Shown here piece by piece: positions 41,777 through 50,881 of a stretch of 64,000 nt of DNA; position 1 is the stretch's first letter, and each line of letters starts with the position of its first letter. The DNA is from Klebsiella oxytoca NBRC 105695 (lineage in GTDB: Bacteria > Pseudomonadota > Gammaproteobacteria > Enterobacterales > Enterobacteriaceae). The notes below the pieces were generated by a model. The model was not told the DNA's origin. It worked only from the letters and a program-made list of their open reading frames with translations, and made no database searches. The position numbers and the translations under genes were made by a program. The DNA lies in NCBI RefSeq assembly GCF_001598695.1, contig NZ_BCZK01000003.1, positions 124,001 to 188,000 on the forward strand, read 5' to 3'.

Positions 41777-42508
41777 GTGCGCAGTTTGCAGGTTGATAAA
41801 ACGAGCTTTACTCCGCTTTATAAGCAACTATTTTTTATCATCTGTCAGCAGATTCAGAATGGGTCCTTGCCGTTAGGCAGCCAGCTGCCGACGCAAAAAG
41901 AGGTTGCCAGAGCCTATAACGTCTCGCTCATCGTGGTTAAACAGGCCTGGAGCGAATTAATCAATGCGGGCATTATTTCGTCCCAGCGCGGAAGCGGATC
42001 GGTAGTGTGCTCTGTGCCGGAGGGAGTAAGCTACGGCCACACGTTTCGCGGCATTACCAGCGATCTTCAGGATGCCAGCGTCGAGATAGAGAACCGTATT
42101 CTTGAGATCGCGCCGCGTCGCGCGCGTGACGCTCAGGCAGATGGTTTGAGCCTGCCCGCCCATCATCATTATCTCTATATCTCGCGTATTCGTTGCCTGA
42201 ACAATCGCCCGTTTAACCATGAAAAGATCTATCTCGATCTTAGCTTCTTTCCCAATCTGCAGCTCACGCCAGAGGCGCTGGAGCATACGTCGCTTTATTC
42301 GCTATTAAACGTCACCAGTGACTCGGCGACTGAAAAGGTGGAGGCGATCTTACCTTCCGCCGACCTGTGCGAAAAGCTGCAGATTGCGGCGAATAAACCA
42401 CTATTATCCGTCGCCAGACAGACGTTTCAGGCCGGGCATAACAGCCCTTTCGAATATTGCCGCTATTACGTGCTGTCGGAATACTTTGGCGAAATTCATT
42501 ATCACTAA
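41777..42508 (+). CDS. GntR/UTRA family regulator of the riboside cluster
   Basis: The 243-residue protein has a GntR winged helix at residues 12-80 (QLPTQKEVARAYNVSLIVVKQAW) and a UTRA ligand-binding domain. It corresponds to Salmonella STM4068, whose loss lets STM4066 be expressed, so it is most likely the repressor of the cluster. The start is GTG at 41777 (or TTG at 41786); there is no ATG, which would keep the repressor scarce. The palindrome at 38199 is its candidate operator. Confidence 0.82.
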   Translation: MRSLQVDKTSFTPLYKQLFFIICQQIQNGSLPLGSQLPTQKEVARAYNVSLIVVKQAWSELINAGIISSQRGSGSVVCSVPEGVSYGHTFRGITSDLQDASVEIENRILEIAPRRARDAQADGLSLPAHHHYLYISRIRCLNNRPFNHEKIYLDLSFFPNLQLTPEALEHTSLYSLLNVTSDSATEKVEAILPSADLCEKLQIAANKPLLSVARQTFQAGHNSPFEYCRYYVLSEYFGEIHYH

Positions 42509-42607
42509 TCTGCCCGCACCAGAGTTGTCATAACCCCCACTATATCTGGCGTTTACCTGCCCTGTTGTCCGTCGTATTCTTGCTGAAAAAACCGACAGGA
42601 GACAGGT

Positions 42608-43912
42608 ATGTCGCTCTGGTTGTCCCATCCTCTGTTCCTTCCTTCAATTATCGTTGGCCTCACTATCCTGCTTTGGGCGACATCGCTCCTGCCGGAGTTT
42701 ATGACCGCGCTGCTGTTTTTTGCCGCAGCGATGATCGCTAAAATCGCGCCGCCGGAGGTGATTTTCGGCGGCTTCGCGTCGTCGGCATTCTGGCTGGTGT
42801 TCAGCGGCTTTGTGCTGGGGATTGCTATCCGCAAAACCGGGCTGGCGGACAGGGCGGCACGGGCGCTTTCGTCGCGTCTGACGGATTCCTGGCCGCTGAT
42901 GGTCGGCAGCGTGGTGCTGCTCAGCTATGCGCTGGCGTTTGTGATGCCGTCCAATATGGGGCGCATCGCGCTGCTGATGCCGATTGTGGCGGCAATGGCC
43001 AGGCGTGCCGGTATTGAAGAGGGAACGCGCCCCTGGTTTGGCCTGGCGCTGGCGGTGGGGTTCGGTACCTTCCAGCTGTCTGCCACTATTTTACCGGCGA
43101 ACGTCCCGAATCTGGTGATGAGCGGCGCGGCGGAGGGATCGTACGGTATCCATCTGAATTATCTGCCCTATTTACTGCTGCATACGCCGGTGCTCGGCTG
43201 GCTCAAGGGGGCGGCGCTGATCGCGCTGATATGTTGGCTGTTCCCGGGGAAACCGCATCCGCCGCGCGATCTGTCGCCGCTGCCGCCGATGAGCCGCGAT
43301 GAGAAGCGCCTTGCCTGGCTGCTGGTCGTGGTGCTGACGCTCTGGGTGACGGAGAGCTGGCACGGCATAGGGCCAGCCTGGACGGGGCTGGCGGCGGCGG
43401 TGATAACGCTGCTGCCGCGAGTCGGTTTTATCCGCGGCGAGGAGTTTTCCAGCGGCGTGAACATCCGCACCTGTATTTACGTCGCCGGAATTTTGGGGCT
43501 GGCAATCACCGTGACCCAGACCGGGATCGGCGGTGTGGTGGGGAATGCCCTGCTGCAGATTATGCCGCTGGATAAAGAGAGCCCGTTTACCAGCTTTCTC
43601 GCGCTGACCGGTATTACCAGCGCGCTAAACTTTATTATGACCGCGAACGGCGTACCGGCGCTGTATACCACTTTCGCACAGAGCTTCTCCGATGCGACCG
43701 GCTTCCCGCTGCTGAGCGTGATTATGATTCAGGTGCTGGGATACTCCACGCCGCTGTTGCCGTATCAGGCGTCACCGATTGTAGTGGCGATGGGGCTAGG
43801 GAAAGTACCTGCACGGGCGGGAATGCTGCTGTGTATTGCGCTGGCGGCGGTGAGCTATTTAATTCTGCTGCCGCTGGACTATCTGTGGTATCAGGCGTTG
43901 GGCAAACTGTAG
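42608..43912 (+). CDS. SLC13/DASS-type anion transporter
   Basis: The 434-residue membrane protein has about 11-12 helices and SLC13/ArsB-like features: LLWATSLLPEFMTALLFFAAAM, GFASSAFWLVFSGFVLG, and a late SVIMIQVLGYSTPLLPYQASP. It would move a di- or tricarboxylate or other anion. AGGAGA precedes the ATG. It starts 99 bp after the GntR gene; whether it belongs to the riboside cluster is unclear. Confidence 0.78.
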   Translation: MSLWLSHPLFLPSIIVGLTILLWATSLLPEFMTALLFFAAAMIAKIAPPEVIFGGFASSAFWLVFSGFVLGIAIRKTGLADRAARALSSRLTDSWPLMVGSVVLLSYALAFVMPSNMGRIALLMPIVAAMARRAGIEEGTRPWFGLALAVGFGTFQLSATILPANVPNLVMSGAAEGSYGIHLNYLPYLLLHTPVLGWLKGAALIALICWLFPGKPHPPRDLSPLPPMSRDEKRLAWLLVVVLTLWVTESWHGIGPAWTGLAAAVITLLPRVGFIRGEEFSSGVNIRTCIYVAGILGLAITVTQTGIGGVVGNALLQIMPLDKESPFTSFLALTGITSALNFIMTANGVPALYTTFAQSFSDATGFPLLSVIMIQVLGYSTPLLPYQASPIVVAMGLGKVPARAGMLLCIALAAVSYLILLPLDYLWYQALGKL

Positions 43913-43924
43913 CCTGTTTCGTTC

Positions 43925-44015
43925 GGGGATTTTGCCGGAGGCGGCGCTGCGCACCTGTCCGGGCTGCCAGGCACTCCCCGGTTGCGAAGCGCGACCGGGG
44001 AGTGCCTGTAAAGCG
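43925..44015. repeat. REP unit between SLC13 gene and tpiA
   Basis: CCGGAGGCGGCGCTGCGCA / CCTGTCCGGGCTGC, close to the units at 5690 and 10220, followed by ACTCCCCGGTTGCGAAGC / GACCGGGGAGT, a 10-bp stem that could terminate both convergent transcripts. Confidence 0.75.
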
Positions 44016-44017
44016 AA

Positions 44018-44785
44018 TTACGCTTTTTTCGCGGCTTCTGCTGCTTTAACGATTACCGCGAAAGCGTCCGCTTTCAGGGATGCGCCGCCAACCAGCGCGC
44101 CGTCGATGTCCGGCTGGGTGAACAGTTCTGCTGCGTTGCCCGCGTTAACGGAACCGCCGTACTGGATAATGACTTGTTCAGCCACTTTCGCATCGGCTTT
44201 CGCGATGTGATCGCGAATGAATTTGTGTACTGCCTGAGCCTGAGCCGGGGTAGCGGATTTGCCGGTACCGATCGCCCATACCGGTTCGTAAGCGATAACC
44301 GCGCCTTCGAACGCCGCCGCGCCCTGGGTTTTCAGAACGGCGTCGATCTGACGTGCGCACACTTCTTCGGTTTTGCCCGCTTCGTTTTCCGCTTCGGTTT
44401 CACCGATGCACAGTACCGGGATCAGGCCCTGCTCTTTCAGTACCGCGAATTTCTTAGCGATAAACTCGTCGGACTCTTTGTGGTAGGTACGACGCTCGGA
44501 GTGGCCGATGATGATGTATTCAGCGCCGATGTCTTTCAGCATTTCGGCAGAGGTTTCGCCGGTGAATGCGCCGGACAGGTTCAGATCAACGTTCTGCGCG
44601 CCCAGGTGAATGTGGCTGCCGGCAGCGGCTTGTTTAGCCAGGTCGATGTACATCTCAGGCGGAGCAATGGCAACTGCACAGCCGGTAACGCCTGCCAGTT
44701 CGGTACGCAGGTTCGCGACCAGTTCGTTTACCATGTGGCGGCTGCCGTTCAGTTTCCAGTTACCCATCACTAAAGGATGTCGCAT
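44018..44785 (-). CDS. tpiA: Triosephosphate isomerase
   Basis: The 255-residue enzyme has N-W-K11-L-N-G, the catalytic His in IIGHSERR (about residue 95) and Glu in [11 protein letters not shown] (about 167). It interconverts DHAP and glyceraldehyde 3-phosphate. Length and sequence match E. coli. yiiQ lies upstream as in E. coli. Confidence 0.98.
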   Translation of the reverse strand: MRHPLVMGNWKLNGSRHMVNELVANLRTELAGVTGCAVAIAPPEMYIDLAKQAAAGSHIHLGAQNVDLNLSGAFTGETSAEMLKDIGAEYIIIGHSERRTYHKESDEFIAKKFAVLKEQGLIPVLCIGETEAENEAGKTEEVCARQIDAVLKTQGAAAFEGAVIAYEPVWAIGTGKSATPAQAQAVHKFIRDHIAKADAKVAEQVIIQYGGSVNAGNAAELFTQPDIDGALVGGASLKADAFAVIVKAAEAAKKA

Positions 44786-44893
44786 TTTTATTCTCCACGC
44801 TTTAAAGCGAATTAAGGAATATAGCCGCCCCCGCGGGCAGCATGGTCTGTGAAACAGTATAGAGATTCATCACTGGAAAGGCTTTGCTTTTTG

Positions 44894-45499
44894 TCATTTA
44901 TTGTTGTTTTCCAGCGTTTCAGATAGCGCCAGCTTAATCGGTTCAACAGCGAAGGTCAGCCCCTTTTCGCCGTTGTCCGCCACCACATAGCGTACCGCGC
45001 CTTCGGTTTCCGAAAAGTACCGTTTGCCTTTTCCGGCGGCCAGCAGCTTTTGTAGCTTCTGTTGGCTCTGCGCCTGGCTGAGCGTCGGCACGAACGCGCG
45101 CATGACGGCGCTCATATACTCGAGGGCCCGGGCTTTCGCCGCTTTCTGCTGCGGCCCCTGAATCGGCAGCCAGGTTATCTGCATCGATTTAATTTTAAGC
45201 GTACCGCGCTCAAGCGCGGTCGAGGCATAAAGATTGTCGTTGATCCTGGTGGCGGCGCGGGTCAAATTCGCCTGGTCTTTACTGGAGGCGACGGCGCGAA
45301 ACTCATTGAGCAAAAGCTTCGGGTTATCGGTATTGAATTTTTCCCGAAACGCGCTGATGGAGATATCAAACACCGGCGCGCCGGAGAGAAGATAGGGCGC
45401 CGTAGCGGCGGAGTCAGGCTCGGCGGACAACGCATTTTGGCCGACGGATAGCGCCGTCAGCCCAATTAAATATAAAGTTGCCCACTTCTTCATGCCCAT
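44894..45499 (-). CDS. yiiQ: DUF1454 family periplasmic protein YiiQ
   Basis: The protein (201 residues, or 199 from the second ATG at 45493) has a signal peptide (WATLYLIGLTALSVGQNALSA) and no known domain beyond DUF1454. AAGGA is better spaced for the second ATG (about 9 nt), so the true start may be MKKWATL. The function is unknown. It keeps its E. coli position between tpiA and yiiR. Confidence 0.9.
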   Translation of the reverse strand: MGMKKWATLYLIGLTALSVGQNALSAEPDSAATAPYLLSGAPVFDISISAFREKFNTDNPKLLLNEFRAVASSKDQANLTRAATRINDNLYASTALERGTLKIKSMQITWLPIQGPQQKAAKARALEYMSAVMRAFVPTLSQAQSQQKLQKLLAAGKGKRYFSETEGAVRYVVADNGEKGLTFAVEPIKLALSETLENNNK

Positions 45500-45605
45500 C
45501 TTTCCTTTTTTTGTCTGCCGACGATTAAAACGAGAACCGTCACGCTTGTCAAAAAGTCACGCCTTCAGGGTAAACTACGTCGGTGATGATGATAAGGAAT
45601 AAAAC

Positions 45606-46034
45606 ATGACCCTACAGCAGTGGCTATTCTCAATTAAAGGGCGGATTGGACGTCGCGACTTCTGGATCTGGATTGCTATCTGGATTGCGACCATGAGCGC
45701 GCTGTTCACGCTGGCTGGCAGCAACCTACTCAACTTACAGACCGCGGCGTTTATTCTGGTATGCCTGCTGTGGCCGACGGCGGCGGTGACCATTAAACGT
45801 CTGCACGACCGGGGGAAATCCGGCCTCTGGGCGCTGCTGATGATTCTGGCGTGGATGCTGCTGGCGGGGAACTGGTCGATGCTGCCGGGCGTCTGGCAGT
45901 GGGGCGTCGGGCGGTTTATACCGACGCTGATTATCGTGATGATGCTTATCGACCTGGGGGCGTTTGTCGGCACCCAGGGAGCAAATAAGTTTGGCAAAGA
46001 GACGCTGGACGTGCGCTGGAAAGCGGAGCCCTGA
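45606..46034 (+). CDS. yiiR: DUF805 family inner-membrane protein YiiR
   Basis: The 142-residue protein has four hydrophobic segments and the DUF805 signatures KGRIGRRDFWIWIAIW and TIKRLHDRGKSGLWALL. It matches E. coli YiiR. Function unknown. It converges on fpr with no gap (stop 46034, fpr stop 46035). Confidence 0.92.
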   Translation: MTLQQWLFSIKGRIGRRDFWIWIAIWIATMSALFTLAGSNLLNLQTAAFILVCLLWPTAAVTIKRLHDRGKSGLWALLMILAWMLLAGNWSMLPGVWQWGVGRFIPTLIIVMMLIDLGAFVGTQGANKFGKETLDVRWKAEP

Positions 46035-46781
46035 TTACCAGTAGTGTTCGGCGGTCATATGACCCGGTCGGCGGCGCAGATGCTTGCTCATCTGCCGGGT
46101 CTCTTTCAGCAGCTGCTGAGTGTCGCGCACCATCTGCGGGTTACCGCACAGCATGACGTGGCTACTCTCGGCGTTCATTGGCAGGCCAACGGCCTCTTCC
46201 AGCGCGCCGGTTTCAATCAGGAACGGGATACGTCCCGTGAGCATGCCCGGCGCGGTTTCCCGACTGACGACCGACTGGATGCGCAGCTTGCCCGCATAGC
46301 GAGCTTCCAGCGCCTGCATCTGCGGCAGATAGCTGAGATCCGCGGCATAGCGCGCGGCGTGCACCAGTACGAGATTTTTAAAACGATCCAGGTCCTTCCC
46401 TTCTTCGAGAATTGACAGATACGGGCCAATCGCCGTGCCGGTGGCGAGCATCCACAGGGTGTCGCAATCCGGCACCTCTTCGAGCACGAAGAAGCCGGCC
46501 GCTTCGCTGACCACCTGCACTTCATCGCCCGGCTTCAGCGCCGCCAGCCGTGGGCTAAGTTTGCCTTCCGGAACCGTTACCAGGTAGAACTCAAGATCGG
46601 GATTACTGGGGGCATTGACGTAGGAATAGGCGCGCTGCACGCGTTCACCGTCGACATCCAGCCCCAGTTTGGCAAACTGCCCTGCGGTAAACGGTTCAAC
46701 CGGTGCGTGAACGATGAGGCTAAACAGTGCATCCGTCCAGTTTTGAACTTTTACGACTTTGCCTGTAACCCAGTTTGCCAT
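46035..46781 (-). CDS. fpr: Ferredoxin/flavodoxin-NADP+ reductase
   Basis: The 248-residue flavoenzyme has the FAD motif RAYSYVNAP and the NADP motif TGTAIGPYLSIL, and ends in HYW like E. coli Fpr. It transfers electrons from NADPH to flavodoxin or ferredoxin. In E. coli it is SoxS-regulated; I do not see a clear soxbox in the 95 bp upstream. Confidence 0.96.
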   Translation of the reverse strand: MANWVTGKVVKVQNWTDALFSLIVHAPVEPFTAGQFAKLGLDVDGERVQRAYSYVNAPSNPDLEFYLVTVPEGKLSPRLAALKPGDEVQVVSEAAGFFVLEEVPDCDTLWMLATGTAIGPYLSILEEGKDLDRFKNLVLVHAARYAADLSYLPQMQALEARYAGKLRIQSVVSRETAPGMLTGRIPFLIETGALEEAVGLPMNAESSHVMLCGNPQMVRDTQQLLKETRQMSKHLRRRPGHMTAEHYW

Positions 46782-46834
46782 AGCGTCTCTCCTCTCAATC
46801 CTGTTAGCGTATCTTCACCGCGACGAGAGCAGAA

Positions 46835-46856
46835 TTCCAGCCCGAAAAGGCTGGAA
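46835..46856 (-). terminator. glpX terminator
   Basis: TTCCAGCC and GGCTGGAA form an 8-bp stem with a 6-nt loop, 20 bp beyond the glpX stop, followed on the minus strand by TTCTGCTCT. It lies between glpX and the fpr start. Confidence 0.65.
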
Positions 46857-46876
46857 AGCTCTATTGATCAAATGTT

Positions 46877-47887
46877 TTACAGGATGTGTAGCTGGATATC
46901 CGGGTCTTTGCGATCGAGATAATGAATCGACTGAATTCGGCGGATAGTGCGGGATTTACCGCGGATCAGTAGGGTTTCGGTGGTGGCCATATTACCTTTA
47001 CGGGTAATACCGTCCAGCAGATCGCCTTTGGTGATGCCCGTCGCCGAGAAAACGACGTTGTCGCTGCGCGCCATATCGTCCAGACGCAGCACTTTGCCTG
47101 CTTCGATGCCCATGGCCTGACAGCGTGCCAGCTCGTTCTCGCCGATGCGGCGGTTCTCTTCACTGTCGCCCTTAACGTGGTGGCGCGCCAGCAGACGACC
47201 GTGCATATCGCCGTCCAGCGCGCGGATCACCGCCGCTGAAACGACCCCTTCCGGGGCACCGCCGATACCGTACATAACGTCAACTTCGCTATCCGGCATG
47301 CAGGTCAGAATAGAGGCGGCAACGTCGCCGTCGGGAATAGCGAATACGCGCACGCCCAGTTTTTGCAGCTCAACGATGACCTCGTCATGGCGCGGCTTGG
47401 CTAAGATGGTAACGGTTAATTCACTTAGCGGCTTATTCAGCGCGCGGGCGATGTTTTGCAAGTTTTCCGCCAGCGGCAGGTTCAGATCGATGGTGCCTTT
47501 CGCGCCCGGACCGACAATCAGCTTTTCCATGTACATATCCGGCGCGTTCAGGAAACAGCCTTTATCGCCTACCGCCATCACCGCCAGCGCGTTGGCCTGG
47601 CCCATCGCCGTCATGCGGGTGCCTTCAATGGGATCGACGGCGATGTCTACCGCATCACCGTTGCCGGTACCGACGCGTTCGCCTATATACAGCATCGGCG
47701 CTTCGTCGATTTCGCCTTCGCCAATCACGATAGTACCGTCGATGTTGATCAGGTTGAGCATAATGCGCATGGCGTTGACGGCGGCGCCGTCGGCGGTGTT
47801 TTTATCACCACGGCCTAACCATTTATAGCCTGCCAGCGCGGCGGCTTCGGTGACGCGCGAAAATTCGATGGCCAGTTCTCGTTTCAT
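46877..47887 (-). CDS. glpX: Class II fructose-1,6-bisphosphatase GlpX
   Basis: The 336-residue enzyme has the class II metal-site motifs GEGEIDEAPMLYIGE and DPIEGT, matching E. coli GlpX. It converts fructose 1,6-bisphosphate to fructose 6-phosphate. In E. coli it is the last gene of glpFKX; here it lies 54 bp downstream of recG in the same direction, and its Glp promoter is over 12 kb away. fpr follows it as in E. coli. GAGTGGA precedes the ATG. Confidence 0.96.
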   Translation of the reverse strand: MKRELAIEFSRVTEAAALAGYKWLGRGDKNTADGAAVNAMRIMLNLINIDGTIVIGEGEIDEAPMLYIGERVGTGNGDAVDIAVDPIEGTRMTAMGQANALAVMAVGDKGCFLNAPDMYMEKLIVGPGAKGTIDLNLPLAENLQNIARALNKPLSELTVTILAKPRHDEVIVELQKLGVRVFAIPDGDVAASILTCMPDSEVDVMYGIGGAPEGVVSAAVIRALDGDMHGRLLARHHVKGDSEENRRIGENELARCQAMGIEAGKVLRLDDMARSDNVVFSATGITKGDLLDGITRKGNMATTETLLIRGKSRTIRRIQSIHYLDRKDPDIQLHIL

Positions 47888-47941
47888 AATCCACTCATCT
47901 GAATAAAAAATTATGCGCAGCGTGGCGGGATAACGTGCGCG

Positions 47942-50023
47942 CTACGCGTTGGAATAGCGTTCGGTTTCCGGCATCCAGCGCTCGATAAGCGCCTGGGCCT
48001 GCTGAGGATATCTTTCGTGTATATGACGGGCGATGCGCTGAACTTCGGGGATCATGGCCTGATCGCGCATTAAATCTGCGACTTTGAATTCAGCGTTGCC
48101 GGTCTGGCGTGTGCCGAGGAGCTCGCCGGGACCGCGAATTTCCAGGTCTTTCTGGGCAATGACGAAGCCGTCGTTGCTATCGCGCAGAACCTGCAGGCGC
48201 TTCTGCGTGGTTTTAGAAAGCGGCGATTTATAGAGTAGCACGCAGTGTGAGGCCACCGCACCGCGCCCGACGCGCCCTCTGAGCTGGTGCAGCTGAGCCA
48301 GCCCCAGACGCTCAGGGTTTTCGATGATCATCAGGCTGGAATTAGGCACGTCCACGCCGACCTCAATTACCGTGGTGGCGACCAGTAGATGCAGCTCGCC
48401 CTGCTTGAACGCGCTCATGACCGCCTGTTTCTCGGCAGATTTCATGCGCCCGTGCACCAGGCCGATATTCAGCTCCGGCAGCGCCAGCTTCAGCTCTTCC
48501 CAGGTGGCTTCCGCCGCCTGGGCCTCCAGCAGATCCGACTCTTCAATCAGCGTACAAACCCAGTAGGCCTGGCGACCCTCGTGAGTACAGGCGTTCCGTA
48601 CCCGGTCGATAATATCGCTGCGGCGGGTATCCGGGATGGCTACCGTCGTAACCGGCGTACGGCCCGGCGGCAGTTCATCGATGACCGAGGTGTCGAGATC
48701 GGCATAAGCGGTCATCGCCAGGGTCCGCGGAATCGGCGTCGCGGTCATAATCAGCTGGTGCGGGTGAAAGCCCTGCTGTTGGCCTTTCTCCCATAGCGCC
48801 AGCCGCTGATGGACGCCGAAACGATGCTGTTCGTCGATAATCACCAACGCGAGGCCGTTAAACTGGACCTGTTCCTGAAAGATGGCGTGGGTACCGACCA
48901 CCATCTGCACCTGTCCGCTGGCGATAGCCTCCTGCTGCGCCAGGCGCGCTTTGCCTTTTTGTTTGCCCGCCAGCCAGCCTACTTCAACGCCCAGCGGTTC
49001 AAACCAGCTGCGGAAGTTATTGGCATGCTGCTCAGCCAGCAGTTCTGTCGGCGCCATCAGCGCCACCTGCTTGCCGTGCGCGATGGCGCGCAGGGCGGCC
49101 AGCGCGGCAACCAGGGTTTTACCGGAGCCAACATCCCCCTGCACCAGACGCATCATTGGCACGTCCAGCGCCATATCGCGCTCAATTTCAGCCGTGACGC
49201 GCGCCTGCGCGCCGGTCGGCGTAAAGGGGAGAGAGGCCAGCAGCTTGTCTTTTAGCGTGTCGTTAGCGCTGAGCGAGAGAGCGTGGTAGCGCTGAGCGCC
49301 TGCCCGCAGCGCCAGCATGCTGAGGTTATGCGCCAGCAGCTCTTCCAGGATTAAGCGTCGCTGAGCCGGATGTTTGCCGCTTTCCAGCTCGCTAAGCTGT
49401 AAAGAGGGCGGCGGGCGATGCAGCGTGCGCAAGGCGTCAGGCAGGCTCATCATCCCCTGCGCCAGCTCCGGCGGCAGCAGCTCGGCGATAGCGCAGGTTT
49501 CAAGCAGCTCCAGCGCCTGGTCGGTGAGCTTACGCAGCGTAGCCTGCTTGATGCCTTCGGTGGTGGGATAAACCGGGGTCAGCGTTTCCTGTAAATCAGG
49601 GGTACTCATATCACCCTGAACCCGATATTCCGGGTGGATCATCTCCGCCCCGTGCTTACCGCGCTTCGCCTCTCCGTAGGCCAGCACGCGACGCCCGGTT
49701 GCCAGGCTATTTTTCATCGCTGCGCTGAAGTTAAAAAAGCGCATGGTGAGGATGCCGGAGCCGTCGCTTATCTGGCAGGTCATCATCCGGCGGCCGCCGA
49801 AAGTGATATTGCAGTTAAGAACTTCGCCTTCAACGGTGGCGTAAACGCCGGGCAGCAGTTCACCGATTTGATACAGATGGGTGCGGTCTTCGTAGCGTAG
49901 CGGCAGGTGCAGAAGCAGATCCTGCACCGTGTGCAGGCCGATTTTCGCCAGTCGGCTGCTCTGTGCCGCGCCAACGCCGGTTAGGGTATTAAGGGGGACG
50001 GCATCTAACAGGCGACCTTGCAT
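47942..50023 (-). CDS. recG: ATP-dependent DNA helicase RecG
   Basis: The 693-residue helicase has the wedge/OB region at the N-terminus, Walker A GDVGSGKT, DEQH box, and the SF2 C-terminal motifs ending in QLHQLRGRVGR. It remodels stalled forks and branched DNA. The ATG at 50023 (MQGRLL) matches E. coli and lies 5 bp after trmH. glpX rather than gltS is the next gene. Confidence 0.97.
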   Translation of the reverse strand: MQGRLLDAVPLNTLTGVGAAQSSRLAKIGLHTVQDLLLHLPLRYEDRTHLYQIGELLPGVYATVEGEVLNCNITFGGRRMMTCQISDGSGILTMRFFNFSAAMKNSLATGRRVLAYGEAKRGKHGAEMIHPEYRVQGDMSTPDLQETLTPVYPTTEGIKQATLRKLTDQALELLETCAIAELLPPELAQGMMSLPDALRTLHRPPPSLQLSELESGKHPAQRRLILEELLAHNLSMLALRAGAQRYHALSLSANDTLKDKLLASLPFTPTGAQARVTAEIERDMALDVPMMRLVQGDVGSGKTLVAALAALRAIAHGKQVALMAPTELLAEQHANNFRSWFEPLGVEVGWLAGKQKGKARLAQQEAIASGQVQMVVGTHAIFQEQVQFNGLALVIIDEQHRFGVHQRLALWEKGQQQGFHPHQLIMTATPIPRTLAMTAYADLDTSVIDELPPGRTPVTTVAIPDTRRSDIIDRVRNACTHEGRQAYWVCTLIEESDLLEAQAAEATWEELKLALPELNIGLVHGRMKSAEKQAVMSAFKQGELHLLVATTVIEVGVDVPNSSLMIIENPERLGLAQLHQLRGRVGRGAVASHCVLLYKSPLSKTTQKRLQVLRDSNDGFVIAQKDLEIRGPGELLGTRQTGNAEFKVADLMRDQAMIPEVQRIARHIHERYPQQAQALIERWMPETERYSNA

Positions 50024-50028
50024 CGTTT

Positions 50029-50718
50029 TTATCCTGCAGCCTGCATAGTGGCCCACCACGTGGCATCGGCTTCGACTTCGCCCAGCTCGTTGACGTGGGG
50101 GTAGGGTAGACCTTTACGTTTTGCGACCTTCGCCAGCACCGGATAGCCGCCTTCAAACAGCAGACGCTGCTGGTCTTCTTTCGGCAGCATGCTGTTGTCG
50201 CGCAGATACATGCCGGCGTTCTGCCGTTGGCGCTGGGCTTCATACAGAATAAGCGCCGAGGCGACGGAAACGTTCAGCGACTGCACCATGCCAATCATCG
50301 GAATAATGATGTCCTGATCCGCCAGGTCCAGCGCTTCCTGAGTAATGCCGGTTTTCTCCTGGCCCATCAGGATACAGGTGGGGCGGGTATAGTCGATTTC
50401 ACGAAAATCAACGGCGTTATCAGAGAGATGGGTTGCCAGAATCTGCATGCCCTGGCCTTTTAAATGCGTGACGGCATCGCCAATAGTACGATGGGTTTTC
50501 ACCTGCACCCAGCTATTGCTGCCCGCGGCTGCGGAGGCCATGGTACGCATACGGCTACCGGGCCAGATGGCGTGCACTTCATGCACGCCAACGGCGTCTG
50601 CGGTACGAATAATCGCAGAGACGTTATGAGGCTTATGGACCTGCTCCATGCAGACCGTCAGGTCAGGCTGACGCCTGGCGAGCATCTCGCAGATACGCGC
50701 ATAACGCTGTAAATTCAT
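50029..50718 (-). CDS. trmH: tRNA (Gm18) 2'-O-methyltransferase TrmH
   Basis: The 229-residue SPOUT methyltransferase has the knot motifs NVSAIIRTADAVGVHEVHAI, GQEKTGI and MVQSLNVSVASALILYEA. It methylates G18 of several tRNAs. It sits between spoT and recG as in E. coli but is separated from spoT by an unusual 163-bp structured insert. Confidence 0.96.
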   Translation of the reverse strand: MNLQRYARICEMLARRQPDLTVCMEQVHKPHNVSAIIRTADAVGVHEVHAIWPGSRMRTMASAAAGSNSWVQVKTHRTIGDAVTHLKGQGMQILATHLSDNAVDFREIDYTRPTCILMGQEKTGITQEALDLADQDIIIPMIGMVQSLNVSVASALILYEAQRQRQNAGMYLRDNSMLPKEDQQRLLFEGGYPVLAKVAKRKGLPYPHVNELGEVEADATWWATMQAAG

Positions 50719-50730
50719 TACACTTCATCC

Positions 50731-50870
50731 TTCGAATGACTCTTTAATCGCTGCGGATTACTCGGCCCATCCCTGGGCCTCGCCCCTTACGGAGCCGCTG
50801 TAAGCAGCGTTCAAATCTGCTCCTGGCAGATTTGTCATTCGCTTGCCGCCTTGATGCAATTCGAATGATT
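50731..50870. repeat. Structured intergenic repeat between spoT and trmH
   Basis: The region between trmH and spoT contains three perfect small hairpins: GGCCCA/TGGGCC (50764-50779), CGCTG/CAGCG (50796-50809) and CAAATCTGC/GCAGATTTG (50812-50834). The near-identical ends TTCGAATGAC and TTCGAATGAT are direct repeats about 130 bp apart, as a small mobile element would leave. In E. coli spoT and trmH are only a few bases apart, to my recollection. It differs from the REP units in this window. Confidence 0.6.
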
Positions 50871-50881
50871 TTGTGTCAGAG

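Noticed and set aside
50731-50870. ERIC element
   Set aside because: The ERIC core (AGTCACTGGGGTGAGCG-like) is absent; the hairpins differ.
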